From positions 1 to 38,615 of the forward strand of contig JADYYB010000047.1 of assembly GCA_020853895.1 (NCBI GenBank): a stretch of 38,615 nt of DNA, written 5' to 3'. Below are positions 1 through 8,943 of this stretch, in pieces. Position numbers and translations under genes: made by a program. The stretch is from Bauldia sp. Its GTDB lineage: Bacteria; Pseudomonadota; Alphaproteobacteria; Rhizobiales; Kaistiaceae. Position 1 is the stretch's first letter. Each line of letters starts with the position of its first letter. Under the pieces are notes generated by a model, which was given only the letters and a program-made list of their open reading frames with translations, did no database searches and was not told the DNA's origin.

Positions 1-1
1 A

Positions 2-96
2 GGGGGCCTCGCGGCAAGCGAGGCACTAAAATCCCATGGGAGTTGCGAGCATCAGCGCGGGATTCTTGACCAAGCCTCGCTTGCCGCTCGGCCCCC
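2..96. repeat. Imperfect 23-bp inverted repeat
   Basis: Bases 2-24 and 74-96 are inverted copies of each other with about two mismatches, separated by 49 bases. The arms are built from GGCAAGCGAGGC-type sequence. A second GC hairpin follows at 105-127 (CCCCTCCCC against GGGGAGGGG). No convincing gene lies in 1-370. The short open frames there run through the repeats and have low-complexity translations. Confidence 0.6.
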
Positions 97-173
97 ACCC
101 CTGACCCCTCCCCACAAGGGGGAGGGGAAAAAGGGCAGCGGGCCCGTCCCTTCCGCCATATGCGATTGCCCTG

Positions 174-341
174 CCCTTGAGGGGAGGTCGAAGGTGTGAG
201 GCCTTCGGCCGAACAGCTTCGGGTGGGGGCTAGCGGGCGCAGCCCGCGTCCTCCACCCCATCAACGTTGCACGGCGACACCGGAATGGTCCGAACTACCC
301 CCACCCCAAACCGCTTCGCGGTTTGGACCTCCCCTCAAGGG
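174..341. repeat. Intergenic REP-like repeat element, copy A
   Basis: The element is bounded by a 16-bp perfect inverted repeat, CCCTTGAGGGGAGGTC at 174-189 and its complement at 326-341. Inside it are the strings AGCGGGCGCAGCCCGCG and CTTCGGGTGGGGG. The same outer arm and the same inner strings, in the same order, recur at 6171-6351, so this is a dispersed family and not a single hairpin. It lies downstream of petC and could fold at the end of that transcript. No transposase or other gene is inside it. Confidence 0.65.
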
Positions 342-370
342 GGAGGTTCAGGTCACGGAGAAGCGGCGGC

Positions 371-1258
371 TCAATGCACCGGCGCCCAGACCCGGCGCTT
401 GGTCGCGTACATGAGGCCGATGAACGCGGCGAGGAAGATCAGCACCTGGAAGCCGAGGCGCTTCCGCGCGACGAGATGCGGCTCCGCCGTCCACATCAGG
501 AACGCTGCCACGTCCTCGGCATATTGCTCGACCGTCTGCGGCGCGCCGTCAGTGTAACGGACGATTCCGTCAAAGAGCTGCGGCGGCATCGCGGTCTCGT
601 CATCGGCGCCGAAGTGGACGTTGTAGTAGGTGCCCGGCGGCGGTTCCTCGCCGGGCGGCGGATCGCGGTAGCCGGTGAGGAAGCCCGCAATGTAATCGGG
701 CCCGCCCTCCTGGTAGAAGCGGAGCGCGTCGAAGATGAACCACGGGAAGCCCGAGGGCACCGAGCGGGCCTTGGCCATCAGCGAGAGGTCGGGCGGATAG
801 GCGCCGTTATTGGCGAACGCCGCCGCCTGCGGATTGGCGAAGATCGACGGGAAATGGTCGGAGAGCCGCGCCTGCCGGGTGAACATCAGCCCCTGGTCGT
901 CCGGTCCGTCGGTCACCGTGTAGGCGCCCGCGATCTCCGCCGCCTGCTCGGGCGTGAACTGCGGCCCGCCCTCGTCGGCCAGCGTCCGGAACGGCACCAT
1001 GCTGAGCGCGTGGCAGTTCTGGCAGACGTCGCGATAGACCTGCAGCCCGCGGCGGAGCTGCGCCGGATCGAACTTCCCGAAGAAGCCGTCAAAGCTCCAC
1101 GAGCGCCGTTCCGGCGCCTCGATCGGGAAGTGCAGCGCCTCGTGCGCTTGCTCCTCCTGCAGTTCCTCCTGCGCCGGCGCGCTGGCCGAGAGGCCGAAGA
1201 GAGCGAGGGCGATGACGGCACCGAACCGCGCCGCTCTGGTGAGGATGTGCGTGGCCAT
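371..1258 (-). CDS. petC: Cytochrome c1, bc1 complex
   Basis: This 295-residue protein is the membrane-anchored c-type cytochrome of ubiquinol:cytochrome c oxidoreductase. It passes electrons from the Rieske protein to soluble cytochrome c on the periplasmic side. A signal peptide (about 1-30, ending SASAPAQ) is followed by the haem-binding CQNCH (C79, C82, H83). The likely Met axial ligand is M224 in AMPP. A C-terminal membrane helix (about 268-286) ends in a basic tail, KRR. The length fits a free cytochrome c1 and not the cyt b/c1 fusion found in some relatives. ATG 1258 is chosen because it starts the signal peptide, although the frame stays open upstream inside petB. It is the last gene of petABC, five bases after petB. 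Confidence 0.97.
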   Translation of the reverse strand: MATHILTRAARFGAVIALALFGLSASAPAQEELQEEQAHEALHFPIEAPERRSWSFDGFFGKFDPAQLRRGLQVYRDVCQNCHALSMVPFRTLADEGGPQFTPEQAAEIAGAYTVTDGPDDQGLMFTRQARLSDHFPSIFANPQAAAFANNGAYPPDLSLMAKARSVPSGFPWFIFDALRFYQEGGPDYIAGFLTGYRDPPPGEEPPPGTYYNVHFGADDETAMPPQLFDGIVRYTDGAPQTVEQYAEDVAAFLMWTAEPHLVARKRLGFQVLIFLAAFIGLMYATKRRVWAPVH

Positions 1259-1263
1259 CGCGC

Positions 1264-2514
1264 TCACTCCGCCGCCTGTCGCACGGACTCGCCCGGCGGC
1301 AGCACCGGATCGTTGATGCTGGCGGGCAGCGGCTTGGGTTTCTCGACGAGCCCGACCACCGGCAGGACGACCAGGAAGTGCAGGAAGTAGTAGATCGTCA
1401 GGATGCGCCCCGCGATCACGTAGCCGCCCTCGGGCGGCTGCGAGCCGAGCCAGGTGAGGCCCACGCAGGTGATCACGAAGATCCAGAAGAACTGGCGGTA
1501 GATCGGCCGGTAGGTCGCCGAGCGGACGCGCGAGGTGTCGAGCCACGGCACCAGGAAGAGGACGAAGATCGCCGCCCCCAGCGCGAGCACGCCCCCGAGC
1601 TTGGAGGGCACCGCGCGGAGGATCGCGTAGAACGGCAGGAGATACCACTCCGGGACGATGTGGGCCGGCGTCTTCAGCGGGTCGGCCGGGATGTAGTTGT
1701 CCGGATGGCTGAGCGCATTCGGCTGATAGAAGACCACCACCGCCAAGACGAACAGGAACACGACGATCGCGAGCCCGTCCTTCACCGTATAGTACGGGTG
1801 GAAGGGCACCGTGTCCTGCGGCACGCGCACTTGGATGCCGACCGGGTTGCCGTTGCCCGGCACGTGCAGCGCCCAGATATGCAGCACCACCACGCCGGCG
1901 ATCATGAACGGCAGGAGGTAGTGCAGCGAGTAGAAGCGGTTGAGCGTCGGGCTGTCGACCGAGAAGCCGCCGAGGAGCCAGGTGGTGATCGACTCGCCGA
2001 TCAGCGGAATTGCGCCGAAGAGATTGGTGATGACCGTCGCCGCCCAGAACGACATCTGGCCCCACGGCAGCACGTAGCCGAAGAAGGCCGTCGCCACCAT
2101 CAGCACGTAGAGGAGCACCCCGAGGATCCAGAGCACCTCGCGCGGCTCCTTGTACGAGCCGTAATAGAGGCCGCGGAACATATGGATGTAGACCGCGATG
2201 AAGAAGAACGAGGCGCCGTTGGCGTGGAGATAGCGCAGGAGCCAGCCGAAATTCACGTTCCGCATGATGTCCTCGACGGACGCGAAGGCGAGGCTGGTGT
2301 GCGGGATGTAGTGCATCGCCAACACGATGCCGGTCACGATCTGTGAGGCCAGCATGACCGTGAGGATGGCGCCGAAACTGTACCAGTAGTTGAGGTTCCT
2401 CGGCGTCGGGAAGACCACGAACGAGCCGTGGATCAGGGTCAGCACCGGCAGGCGGGCGTCCAGCCAGCGCGTGAAGCCGTTCTTCGGCTCGTACTTGTAG
2501 AGCGGCTTGATCAT
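1264..2514 (-). CDS. petB: Cytochrome b, bc1 complex
   Basis: This 416-residue protein is the integral membrane core of complex III. It carries two b haems and the Qo and Qi quinone sites. The four haem ligands are visible as H97 (RYLHANG), H111 (YIHMFRG), H198 (YSLHYLLP) and H212 (VLHIWALH). The Qo-site PEWY motif is at 288-291. The single long frame with both the b6-like and the C-terminal (subunit IV-like) parts is the mitochondrial and proteobacterial arrangement. The start ATG overlaps the petA stop by one base (TGATG), which implies translational coupling. No anomaly is seen. Confidence 0.98.
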   Translation of the reverse strand: MIKPLYKYEPKNGFTRWLDARLPVLTLIHGSFVVFPTPRNLNYWYSFGAILTVMLASQIVTGIVLAMHYIPHTSLAFASVEDIMRNVNFGWLLRYLHANGASFFFIAVYIHMFRGLYYGSYKEPREVLWILGVLLYVLMVATAFFGYVLPWGQMSFWAATVITNLFGAIPLIGESITTWLLGGFSVDSPTLNRFYSLHYLLPFMIAGVVVLHIWALHVPGNGNPVGIQVRVPQDTVPFHPYYTVKDGLAIVVFLFVLAVVVFYQPNALSHPDNYIPADPLKTPAHIVPEWYLLPFYAILRAVPSKLGGVLALGAAIFVLFLVPWLDTSRVRSATYRPIYRQFFWIFVITCVGLTWLGSQPPEGGYVIAGRILTIYYFLHFLVVLPVVGLVEKPKPLPASINDPVLPPGESVRQAAE

Positions 2515-3074
2515 CAGCCGATCCTGACGACGGAGTCGGAGACGAAGGCGACCGGTGGAATCTGCAGATTTTCAGGCGCCGGTCCCTGACGGATACGGCC
2601 GGCGGTATCGTAGTGCGAGCCGTGGCAAGGACAGAACCACCCGCCGTAATCGCCCTGCTGCCCGAGCGGCACGCAGCCGAGATGCGTGCACACGCCGATC
2701 ATGATGATCAGCGCCTCGTTGCCGGCCACGCCGCGATTCGCATCGTCGGCCGTGGCGTCGTCGGGAAGGTTGGCGTTCCGCGCCGTCCTGTCCCTGAGGT
2801 CCGACAGCGGCACCGCCTTGGCGGCCTCGATCTCCGCCGGCGTGCGGTTGCGGATGAAGACCGGCTTGCCGCGCCATTTGACGGTGATCGACATGCCCGG
2901 CGCGATCGACGAAACGTCGACCTCGGTCGTGGCGAGCGCGAGCGCCGCCGCGTCCGGATTCATCTGGGCAATGAAAGGCCAAGCCACGGCGGTGACGCCG
3001 ACGGCCCCTACGGCACCCGTTGCGATATAGAGAAAATCTCTACGCGACGGGTCCGCGGTGTCGCTCTCGGCCAA
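2514..3074 (-). CDS. petA: Rieske iron-sulfur protein, bc1 complex
   Basis: This 186-residue protein is the 2Fe-2S subunit that takes the first electron from ubiquinol at the Qo site. The N-terminus has a twin-arginine-type sequence (SRRDFLYIA, 10-18) and a hydrophobic anchor (about 17-36), as expected for an uncleaved Tat-dependent anchor. Cluster ligands are in CTHLGC (C129, H131, C134) and CPCHGS (C148, C150, H151). C134 and C150 form the family disulfide. The start is TTG at 3074, with GGGAGAG just upstream as ribosome binding site. It is the first gene of petABC. The upstream spacer 3075-3197 must carry the promoter, but I cannot pick out convincing -35/-10 boxes there. Confidence 0.97.
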   Translation of the reverse strand: MAESDTADPSRRDFLYIATGAVGAVGVTAVAWPFIAQMNPDAAALALATTEVDVSSIAPGMSITVKWRGKPVFIRNRTPAEIEAAKAVPLSDLRDRTARNANLPDDATADDANRGVAGNEALIIMIGVCTHLGCVPLGQQGDYGGWFCPCHGSHYDTAGRIRQGPAPENLQIPPVAFVSDSVVRIG

Positions 3075-3197
3075 ATCTCTCCCTCGCTTTAAGACGCCTC
3101 TCCCCTCGGCGTGAAGCGATGCTCCCGCCGTTTTTTCAAATTTGTGACAGCGGTTTCCGGGCTTGTCTAGAAGCCCGCCCTCAGAAAAGCCGGTCCG

Positions 3198-5078
3198 CTA
3201 CCCGGCGAGGGCAACTGGTCGCGCCCCCTCGTTTTCGCTTGCGGACGGCTCCAATCCGAGGAATCCGCCCGACTGCCGGTGCCACAGCGCCGCGTAGACC
3301 CCGCCCTGCCGGAGCAGCTCCTCGTGCGTCCCGCTCCCGATGATCTTCCCCTCGTCCATGATCACCAGGCGGTCGAGGATGGCGATGGTCGACAACCGGT
3401 GGGCGATGGCGATGACCGTCTTGCCCTCCATGAGGCTGTAGAGCTGCTCCTGGATCGCCGCCTCGACCTCCGAGTCGAGAGCGCTGGTCGCCTCGTCGAG
3501 CATCAGGATCGGCGCGTTCTTGAGGAGGAGCCGGGCGATCGCGACGCGCTGCCGCTGCCCGCCCGAGAGCTTGATCCCGCGCTCGCCGACATGGGCGTCG
3601 TAGCCGGTGCGGCCGTTGAAGTCCTTGAGCCCGACGATGAAGTCGTGCGCCTGCGCCCGTTCGGCGGCGGAGACGATCTCCTCCTCGGTCGACTCCGGCC
3701 GCCCGTAGCGGATGTTGTCGCGCACCGAGCGGTGGAGCAGCGAGGTGTCCTGGGTCACCACGCCGATCGCCGCCCGGAGGCTCTCCTGCGTGACCGCGGC
3801 GATGTCCTGCCCGTCGATCAGGATTCTCCCGCTGTCGAGGTCGTAGAAGCGGAGAAGGAGGTTCGCCAGCGTCGACTTGCCCGCGCCCGAGCGGCCGACG
3901 AGGCCGACCTTTTCGCCCGGCTTGATGACCAGTGAGAGGCCATCGATGACCGGCTCGCCGGCCTTCCCGTAGTTGAAGCTGATGTTCTCGAAGCGGATCT
4001 CGGCCTTGCCGACGACCAGCGGCTTGGCGTCGGGCAGATCGACGACCGTCCGCGGCCGGCTGATCGTCTGGATGCCGTTCTGCACCGTGCCGACGCTCTC
4101 GAAGAGGCCGGTAATGGTGCGCATGATCCAGCCCGACATCTGGTTGAGGCGGAGGACCAGCGCGTTGGCGAGCGCGATGCCGCCGAGCGTGATCTCGCCC
4201 GTGGTCCACAGCCAGACGCTGAGCGCGCCAACCGCGAAGATCAGGAACCCGTTGAGGAGCGTGAGGCTCAGCGTCATCACGGTGATGGTGCGGTTGAGCT
4301 GGATCGCCGCCGCGAAGGTCCGGCGGAAGGATTCGAGTACGAAGGCGTCCTCGCGCTCGGGATGGGCGAAGAGCTTCACCGACTGGATGTTGGTGTAGCT
4401 GTCGACCACGCGCCCCGACATCGCCGAGTTGGCCTCCGCCAGCGCCTGCGAGCGCTCGCGGACCGGCGGCACCAGCCACCACGTGGTCAGCCCGTAGGCG
4501 ACCGACCAGACCAGGATCGGCAGGATCAGCCAGGGGCTGAGATCGGCGAAGAGCCAGATCGTGCCGACCATGTAGATGAGCAGCGTCCACAGGCCCTCGA
4601 TCACCCCGAAGACCGTCTCGCGGAGCGCCTGCCCGGTCTGCTGGATCTTCTGCGCGATGCGCCCGGCGAAATCGTTGGTGAAGAACGAGAGGCTCTGCCG
4701 CAGCACGTAGCGATAGGTCCGCCAGCGCACGATATTGGTCAGCCCCGGGATCATCGTGAGCCGGGTGAGGCCGGAGTTGATGAGGCTCGCCACCGGGCGG
4801 ATGACCAGGATCACGACCGACATCAGCGTGAGGATCAGCCAGTTGTCGGCGATGAAGGTCTCGGGCGCGGAGCGCGCCGCGCGGTCGACGATGTCGCCGA
4901 GGAAGACGAGCAGCGCCATCTCGACGATCGAGACCACCAGCGCGCTGACCAGCACCGCGACAAGGAGCCCCTTCACCGGGGCGAGGAAATAGCGGAAGAA
5001 CGCCCACAGGCCCGCCGGTGGCTGTTCCACTGGGGCTTCGGCAAAAGGGTCGATCAGGCGTTCGAACCAGTTGAGCAT
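3198..5078 (-). CDS. ABC exporter, fused permease and ATPase
   Basis: This half-transporter of the MsbA/multidrug exporter type is 626 residues from ATG 5078. It has an N-terminal six-helix membrane domain (about 30-330) and a C-terminal nucleotide-binding domain. Visible motifs are Walker A GRSGAGKST (395-403), Q-loop Q443, signature LSGGQ (504-508), Walker B ILMLDE (524-529) and switch His H560. It should act as a homodimer. The substrate is unknown, with lipid or drug export possible. The chosen start gives the N-terminus MLNWFERLIDPF, which I recall from alphaproteobacterial relatives. The frame stays open to ATG 5147 and TTG 5159, but those extra residues look non-coding. It is divergent from hemF and lies just upstream of petABC, but its substrate cannot be inferred from that. 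Confidence 0.9.
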   Translation of the reverse strand: MLNWFERLIDPFAEAPVEQPPAGLWAFFRYFLAPVKGLLVAVLVSALVVSIVEMALLVFLGDIVDRAARSAPETFIADNWLILTLMSVVILVIRPVASLINSGLTRLTMIPGLTNIVRWRTYRYVLRQSLSFFTNDFAGRIAQKIQQTGQALRETVFGVIEGLWTLLIYMVGTIWLFADLSPWLILPILVWSVAYGLTTWWLVPPVRERSQALAEANSAMSGRVVDSYTNIQSVKLFAHPEREDAFVLESFRRTFAAAIQLNRTITVMTLSLTLLNGFLIFAVGALSVWLWTTGEITLGGIALANALVLRLNQMSGWIMRTITGLFESVGTVQNGIQTISRPRTVVDLPDAKPLVVGKAEIRFENISFNYGKAGEPVIDGLSLVIKPGEKVGLVGRSGAGKSTLANLLLRFYDLDSGRILIDGQDIAAVTQESLRAAIGVVTQDTSLLHRSVRDNIRYGRPESTEEEIVSAAERAQAHDFIVGLKDFNGRTGYDAHVGERGIKLSGGQRQRVAIARLLLKNAPILMLDEATSALDSEVEAAIQEQLYSLMEGKTVIAIAHRLSTIAILDRLVIMDEGKIIGSGTHEELLRQGGVYAALWHRQSGGFLGLEPSASENEGARPVALAG

Positions 5079-5251
5079 CGCCAAGCCAAAGAAGGCGGGA
5101 CGGCGATTTGCCGGCCGGCCGATTGTCGAGGGGGTTATCGGCCGCATCGAAGGTGCCAACCGGACCGGTCTGACTACGCCTCCGCCCCTCCCCTGGCAAG
5201 GCCGTTGATCTGCCTCAAGGCGCCGGCCTGCTGATTGGAAACGCTGAAAGA

Positions 5252-6148
5252 ATGACGACCCTTCAAGACGACCTCGAAAGCCAGAAAGCCCGCGCCTCCT
5301 CGTGGTTCGCCAAGCTCCGCGACCAGATCACCGCCGCTTTCGAGGCGATCGAGGACGACCTTCCCGCCGGCATGCCGTTCAGCGACCTTCCGCCCGGCCG
5401 CTTCGTCCGCACCCCGTGGAAGCGCACGGACCACACCGGCGCCGATGGCGGCGGCGGCACGATGGCGATGATGCATGGCCGCGTCTTCGAGAAGGTCGGC
5501 GTCCACGTCTCGGCGGTGCACGGCGAGTTCGCGCCCGAGTTCCGCAAGGAGATGCCCGGCGCCAGCGAGGACCCGCGCTTCTGGGCGAGCGGGGTCTCGC
5601 TCATCGCCCACATGCAGAACCCCAACGTGCCGGCCGTGCACATGAACACGCGCATGGTGGTGACCAGCAAGCGCTGGTTCGGCGGCGGCGCCGACCTCAC
5701 GCCGGTCCTCGACCGGCGGCGCACCCAGGAGGATCCCGACACGGTCGCCTTCCACGCCGCGATGCGCGCGGCCTGCGAGGCGCATCCGGTCGCCGACTAC
5801 GACCACTACAAGAAATGGTGCGACGACTATTTCCACCTCAAGCACCGCAAGGAGATGCGCGGCATCGGCGGCATCTTCTTCGACAACATGTCGAGCGGCG
5901 CCTTCGAGCCCGACTTCGCCTTCGTGCGGGACGTCGGCCTCGCCTTCCTCGACATCTACCCGAAGCTCGTCCGCCGCAATTTCGGCACGCCCTGGACCGA
6001 GGCCGACCGCGAGGAGCAGTTGATCCGCCGCGGCCGCTATGCCGAGTTCAACCTCCTCTACGACCGCGGCACGGTCTTCGGCCTAAGAACCGGCGGCAAC
6101 ATCGACTCGATCCTGTCGTCCCTCCCGCCCGTGGCGAAGTGGCCGTAG
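5252..6148 (+). CDS. hemF: Oxygen-dependent coproporphyrinogen III oxidase
   Basis: This 298-residue cytoplasmic enzyme converts coproporphyrinogen III to protoporphyrinogen IX by two oxidative decarboxylations using O2, a late step of haem synthesis. The whole family pattern is present: GGTMAMMHG near 70, the VHMNTRM stretch near 130, [12 protein letters not shown] near 145, and the C-terminal [16 protein letters not shown] and LPP endings. Length is normal. The start ATG 5252 follows a weak purine-rich stretch (GAAAG). Haem produced here would supply the cytochromes encoded on both sides. The gene runs convergent to the VOC gene, with a repeat element between them. Confidence 0.97.
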   Translation: MTTLQDDLESQKARASSWFAKLRDQITAAFEAIEDDLPAGMPFSDLPPGRFVRTPWKRTDHTGADGGGGTMAMMHGRVFEKVGVHVSAVHGEFAPEFRKEMPGASEDPRFWASGVSLIAHMQNPNVPAVHMNTRMVVTSKRWFGGGADLTPVLDRRRTQEDPDTVAFHAAMRAACEAHPVADYDHYKKWCDDYFHLKHRKEMRGIGGIFFDNMSSGAFEPDFAFVRDVGLAFLDIYPKLVRRNFGTPWTEADREEQLIRRGRYAEFNLLYDRGTVFGLRTGGNIDSILSSLPPVAKWP

Positions 6149-6170
6149 TCTCCCTCACCCATCGGAGACC

Positions 6171-6351
6171 TTAACCTCCCCCTTGCGGGGAGGTCGAAGG
6201 TGCGGAGCCCCCGACCTGATCGGGGGCGGAGCATCTTCGGGAGGGGGTAGCGGGCGGAGCCCGCGTTTCTTCGTTTCCGGCCGAGATCGTCCGGCTCACC
6301 CCCTCCCGAAATCGCTGCGCGATTTCGACCTCCCCGCAAGGGGGAGGTTAA
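6171..6351. repeat. Intergenic REP-like repeat element, copy B
   Basis: A perfect 27-bp inverted repeat frames the element: 6171-6197 and 6325-6351 are exact reverse complements. A second nested pair of 12 bp (6237-6248 and 6299-6310) and an inner hairpin GCGGGC-GGA-GCCCGC (6250-6264) lie inside. Copy A at 174-341 shares the outer arm and the inner strings. The element fills the gap between the convergent hemF and VOC genes, so it may end both transcripts. It holds no gene. Confidence 0.75.
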
Positions 6352-6376
6352 GATGGGGGAGAGAGTGTCCGCCTGC

Positions 6377-6757
6377 TTACCGCTCAAGGTCGACGCCGGC
6401 GGGCTCCCAGAGCTCGATCGGGTTGCCCTCGGGGTCGTAGAGGCGAGCGAAGCGGCCGTTCGGATAGGTCTCCGGGTCCGGCGTCACCTCGATCCCGGCG
6501 GCCCGCAATTGCGCGATCATCGCGTCGAGATCGCGGACCCGGAAATTGATCATCCACTGCTGCTCCGGCCGGCCGAAATAGCTCGTGTCCATCGCGAAGG
6601 GCGCGAACACCGTCGTGCCCGCCTCCTGCCGCCACGGCCGCCCGCCGTATTCCGTCGGCGCCGGCGCGATTCCGAGATTGTCCTCGTACCATTTGAGGAG
6701 CGCGGCCGGGTCCTTGGACCTGAAGAACACCCCGCCGATTCCGCTCACGCGTTCCAT
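6377..6757 (-). CDS. VOC (glyoxalase/bleomycin-resistance) family protein
   Basis: This 126-residue protein has the paired beta-alpha-beta-beta-beta fold of the VOC superfamily. It opens with IGGVFFRSKDPAALLKWYED and ends with RLYDPEGNPIELWEP, the usual C-terminal metal-binding Glu strand of the family. The superfamily includes glyoxalase I, dioxygenases and antibiotic-binding proteins, so the substrate cannot be named. ATG 6757 is chosen over longer readings because AGGAG lies eight bases upstream. That site overlaps the stop codon of the CCA gene, so the two are likely translated from one message. Confidence 0.85.
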   Translation of the reverse strand: MERVSGIGGVFFRSKDPAALLKWYEDNLGIAPAPTEYGGRPWRQEAGTTVFAPFAMDTSYFGRPEQQWMINFRVRDLDAMIAQLRAAGIEVTPDPETYPNGRFARLYDPEGNPIELWEPAGVDLER

Positions 6758-6768
6758 CCGCTCGTCTC

Positions 6769-8022
6769 CTATTGTTGCTGGGCCGCCATTTGCTGCAGGC
6801 GCTTGACCAGCGCATGACGGTCGGGCGCGAAATCCTCGGCGATCCACCACGCCTCGACCTCGCGCAGCAGCGCGCCGACATCCGGCCCCGGCCGCACGCC
6901 AAAGCCGAGGACGTCGCCGCCGCTGAGCGGAAAACGCTGCGCGCGCCACCGCTCCGGCAGGGACCAGAGGCCCCGCCAGTCGGTCGGCGCATCGCCTCGT
7001 TTCGCGCGCGCCGCGCGCAGCAGCACCGCGTCGCGATAGAGGCTCGGCCCCATCCGGTAGAGCGCCGCGCGGCCTGCGCGCTCATCCATCCCCGGCAGGA
7101 TCTCGCACACCGCGTCGAGCACCTCGACCATCCTCTCCCGCTCGGCATTGGCGAGCCGGAGACGGCCGGCGATCCGCTCGGCATCCTCGCGCACGCGGCA
7201 GGTCAGGGCGGCCAGCCGCAGCGCGACGGTCGGCGCCGCGCCCCACTCCGCTTCGAGCCGGCAGAGCCGCGCGAAGCCGGCGAGGTCGGCGATGCTCCCC
7301 GTGATCACCGGCAGCACGCCATGGTCCTGCATCAGCACCGCGGTCTCCGCCGCCCGCGGCGCGACCACGAGCTTCCGCATCTCCTGCGCGATGCGCTCGG
7401 CCGAGAGGTCGCGGAGCCCGGTGCGCGCGCGGGCGCTCGCCGCGAGCCCCTCGGCGTCGGGCGCCCCTTCGGCGAACTGGGCGAAGAAGCGGAAGAAGCG
7501 GAGGAGCCGAAGGCGATCCTCCGCGATGCGGAGGTCGGCCGGGCCGACGAAGCGGACGCGCCGCTCGAGGACGTCGGCGAGGCCGCCGAGCGGATCGTGG
7601 ACGATCCCGTCCGCGTCGACGCTGAGCGCGTTGATGGTGAAGTCGCGCCGCGCCGCGTCGGCCCGCCAGTCGCGCCCGTAGCGGACGACGGCGTGCCGCC
7701 CGTCGGTCTCCACGTCCTCGCGGAGCGTGGTCACCTCGAAGCTCTGCCCGCCGGTGACCAGCGTCAGCGTGCCGTGCTCGGCGCCGGTCGGCACGACCTT
7801 GATGCCGGCCCGCACCGCCCGCTGCTCGACCCGCTCCGGCGTCGCGGTCGTGGCGATGTCGATCTCGCGGACCGGCAGCCCGGCCAGCGCGTCGCGCACC
7901 GCGCCGCCGACCACGCGCGCCTCCTCGCCCTCCGAGGCGAGGAGGCGGAGCACGGTCTGCGCCGCCGGCGCTTCCAGCCAGGCGGCCCCCTTCAGCGAGG
8001 GCGCGCGTGGCTCGGCGGTCAC
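6769..8022 (-). CDS. cca: CCA tRNA nucleotidyltransferase / poly(A) polymerase family
   Basis: This 417-residue class II nucleotidyltransferase adds or repairs the 3' CCA end of tRNAs. The head domain shows VVGGAVRD (37-44), the catalytic acidic pair REIDIATT (E53, D55) and RRDFTINAL (125-133), followed by RIAEDRLRLLRFFRF. The first member of the acidic pair is Glu, where Asp is more usual. The C-terminal half is the helical tRNA-binding body. The start is GTG 8022, overlapping the DUF6111 stop by four bases (GTGA). Telling CCA-adding from poly(A) activity by sequence alone is unreliable. The CCA role is inferred because this lineage needs one such enzyme and no second copy is seen here. Confidence 0.92.
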   Translation of the reverse strand: MTAEPRAPSLKGAAWLEAPAAQTVLRLLASEGEEARVVGGAVRDALAGLPVREIDIATTATPERVEQRAVRAGIKVVPTGAEHGTLTLVTGGQSFEVTTLREDVETDGRHAVVRYGRDWRADAARRDFTINALSVDADGIVHDPLGGLADVLERRVRFVGPADLRIAEDRLRLLRFFRFFAQFAEGAPDAEGLAASARARTGLRDLSAERIAQEMRKLVVAPRAAETAVLMQDHGVLPVITGSIADLAGFARLCRLEAEWGAAPTVALRLAALTCRVREDAERIAGRLRLANAERERMVEVLDAVCEILPGMDERAGRAALYRMGPSLYRDAVLLRAARAKRGDAPTDWRGLWSLPERWRAQRFPLSGGDVLGFGVRPGPDVGALLREVEAWWIAEDFAPDRHALVKRLQQMAAQQQ

Positions 8023-8282
8023 TCGAACCCGCCGGGCACGATCTGCCCGTCGCGGAGGGTCGCCGGGTGATAGTCGAGATTGGGCGAGGCGCCGCCGAAG
8101 GTGGTGACGAGGAAGAGCCCGACCAGCATCACCGCGGCGCCGGCCAGGAGCAGCCAGCCGAATACCTTGAGCGACCAGTCGTCGCTCGTGCCGAGGCTCC
8201 GCCGCGTCAGGACGATATAGACGCCGTAGACGACGAAGGGCAGGAGGAAGAAGGCGAGATTATAAGCGAGGAGCCTCGCCAT
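8019..8282 (-). CDS. Small membrane protein, DUF6111-like
   Basis: This 87-residue protein has two membrane helices (about 5-23 and 42-62), with a basic loop (TRRS) between them and a polar C-terminus. I recognise it as the small membrane protein that sits between NUDIX and CCA genes in Hyphomicrobiales and is catalogued as DUF6111. Its function is unknown. ATG 8282 is chosen because it starts directly before the first helix (MARLLAYNLAFF). The open frame runs further up, but over NUDIX coding sequence. It overlaps the NUDIX end by 23 bases and the CCA start by 4, so expression is tightly linked to both. Confidence 0.75.
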   Translation of the reverse strand: MARLLAYNLAFFLLPFVVYGVYIVLTRRSLGTSDDWSLKVFGWLLLAGAAVMLVGLFLVTTFGGASPNLDYHPATLRDGQIVPGGFE

Positions 8283-8943
8283 CGATGAAGACCCGTTGGT
8301 ACAGGGAACGCACGATTCCGGCCGTAGCACCCCAGATATAACGATCTCCGAAATCTATCTCATAGAAATAGCGTTCGATCCCGTTCCACACCCGGCTCGC
8401 GCGGCGGTAATTGCCCGGCGCCATCAGGAAGTCGAGGGGCACCTCGAACACCGCCGCCACTTCCGCGGGGTTCGGCGTAAGCGCGTAGCCCGGCCTGACG
8501 CGCCCGAGGATCGGCGTGATCCGGTAGCCCGTGCCGGTAAGGTAGGGCGTCAGATACCCGACCGGCTCGACGAAGGCGCTGCCCAGCCCGATCTCCTCCT
8601 CCGCCTCGCGGAGCGCCGCGGCGACTGCGTCGGCGTCGGTCGGGTCGACCTTGCCGCCGGGAAAGGCGATCTGTCCGGCATGGGTGGGGAGATGCGCGGT
8701 CCGCTCGGTGAAGAGGACGCCCGGCGTCTCCCGGTCGATCACCGGGATGAGCACCGCCGCCTCGCGGAACCGCGTGCCCGGCGCCGGCGCGAGATCGGGG
8801 TTGAGGTGATGGTCGCCGAAGGCGAGCCCGCCCGCCACCGGCAGGCGCGACAGCCGCTCGGCCGCGAGGCGGAAGAACGAGTCGGCGGACGCCCCGATTC
8901 GCGTGGGACCGCCCGGCGCTTCCTTTCCTTCGCTGACCGTCAC
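8260..8943 (-). CDS. NUDIX hydrolase, CoA pyrophosphatase (NudL) type
   Basis: This 227-residue NUDIX enzyme probably cleaves CoA or acyl-CoA derivatives to 4'-phosphopantetheine and 3',5'-ADP. The region HAGQIAFPGGKVD (about 88-100) followed by ALREAEEEIGL is the form of the Nudix box seen in the NudL/UPF0035 group, including the REAEEE metal-binding helix. The start is GTG 8943, with GAAGGG upstream. It heads the minus-strand unit NUDIX-DUF6111-CCA-VOC and is divergent from the MoxR operon. CoA specificity is a family inference. Confidence 0.88.
   Translation of the reverse strand: MTVSEGKEAPGGPTRIGASADSFFRLAAERLSRLPVAGGLAFGDHHLNPDLAPAPGTRFREAAVLIPVIDRETPGVLFTERTAHLPTHAGQIAFPGGKVDPTDADAVAAALREAEEEIGLGSAFVEPVGYLTPYLTGTGYRITPILGRVRPGYALTPNPAEVAAVFEVPLDFLMAPGNYRRASRVWNGIERYFYEIDFGDRYIWGATAGIVRSLYQRVFIDGEAPRL

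Noticed and set aside
52..557. Short frames on both strands in the first 560 bases
   Set aside because: They are formed by the inverted repeats and by the petC antisense strand, and none has a plausible protein composition.
3159..3176. Small hairpin GGGCTT/AAGCCC after the ABC exporter gene
   Set aside because: It has only six base pairs and no T-run in the direction of transcription, too weak to call a terminator.
5079..5159. N-terminal extension of the ABC exporter to ATG 5147 or TTG 5159
   Set aside because: The extra residues look like translated spacer, and the family N-terminus as I recall it begins at MLNWFERL.
174..6351. Possible CRISPR or insertion-sequence origin of the inverted repeats
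   Set aside because: There is no regular repeat-spacer array, no cas genes, no transposase frame and no target duplication visible.
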